In this document: in pieces, positions 63,853 to 64,000 of the stretch | Numbering within the stretch: the stretch's first letter is position 1 | Layout of the letters: the number at the start of each line of letters is the position of its first letter | Assembly (NCBI RefSeq): GCF_009933135.1 | Contig: NZ_MAEH01000021.1 | Span: 124,001 to 188,000, forward strand | Direction of reading: 5' to 3' | Length of the DNA: 64,000 nucleotides | Origin: Candidatus Enterococcus leclercqii | GTDB lineage: Bacteria > Bacillota > Bacilli > Lactobacillales > Enterococcaceae | Notes under the pieces: generated by a model | The model's database searches: none | What the model saw: only the letters and a program-made list of their open reading frames with translations | Told to the model about the DNA's origin: nothing | Made by a program: the position numbers and the translations under genes

Positions 63853-64000
63853 GAACAAAAGGTTGTGCCGCAGCTCATTTTTAAGTGGTATTTGGCGAAG
63901 ATTTCATCCTATAATTAAGAAAAAATCTGCCAACACTGCTCGCGACAATTTTTGTATCTGATTCCGTAGAATAAACCTGATCTTACGTATAATATAATGA

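Overview
The window looks like a chromosomal segment of an Enterococcus or a very close relative. This rests on the moderately AT-rich DNA, the strong AGGAGG-type ribosome sites, a RexA/RexB-style AddAB pair, a T-box in front of pheS, a Mga/PRD-type regulator, a kdpFABCDE locus and a selenium-type xanthine dehydrogenase cluster. The species cannot be fixed from the sequence. No rRNA genes, CRISPR arrays or intact insertion sequences are visible.

Positions 1-11,200 (minus strand) are housekeeping: pheT (cut by the window edge) and pheS behind a phenylalanine T-box, an HxlR regulator, the addB-addA recombination nuclease pair and a signal peptidase I. Positions 11,200-16,200 hold small monocistronic genes with their own promoters and terminators: a CinD/Frm2-like nitroreductase, a Nudix hydrolase, two small membrane proteins, a 143-residue unknown and an 85-residue charged helical protein.

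Positions 16,200-44,400 form the main accessory block, an anaerobic purine (urate/xanthine) catabolic island read almost entirely from the minus strand. From upstream to downstream it runs ssnA, ygfK, dpaL (ygeX), ygeY, ygeW, arcC, ridA, two NCS2 purine permeases, a ModE-type regulator, a MutS2 paralogue without the Smr domain, a selenium-type xanthine dehydrogenase and a MocA-like nucleotidyltransferase. Flavodoxin and pyruvate:flavodoxin oxidoreductase (nifJ) follow. A YheO-type regulator diverges from ssnA and an aldehyde dehydrogenase follows it. The known logic of this gene set is that permeases bring in purines, Xdh and YgfK carry out redox steps, SsnA, YgeY and YgeW dismantle the ring products, ArcC makes ATP from carbamoyl phosphate, and DpaL converts 2,3-diaminopropionate to pyruvate and ammonia via 2-aminoacrylate, which RidA would clear. 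Pyruvate could then go through NifJ and flavodoxin. A shared AAAACGCT cre-like motif lies in at least five leaders of this block, and a Rex-box-like site lies on the flavodoxin promoter.

Positions 44,500-52,200 hold a gene-poor stretch with a tRNA-like remnant, then a Mga-type regulator converging on a PTS EIIBCA plus MupG (DUF871) pair that suggests uptake and cleavage of a phosphorylated disaccharide. Next comes a MarR-MFS efflux pair with a striking double operator. Positions 52,200-60,000 are kdpFABCDE, including a 26-residue kdpF with a GTG start. The window ends with lepA and a divergent Eis-type acetyltransferase.
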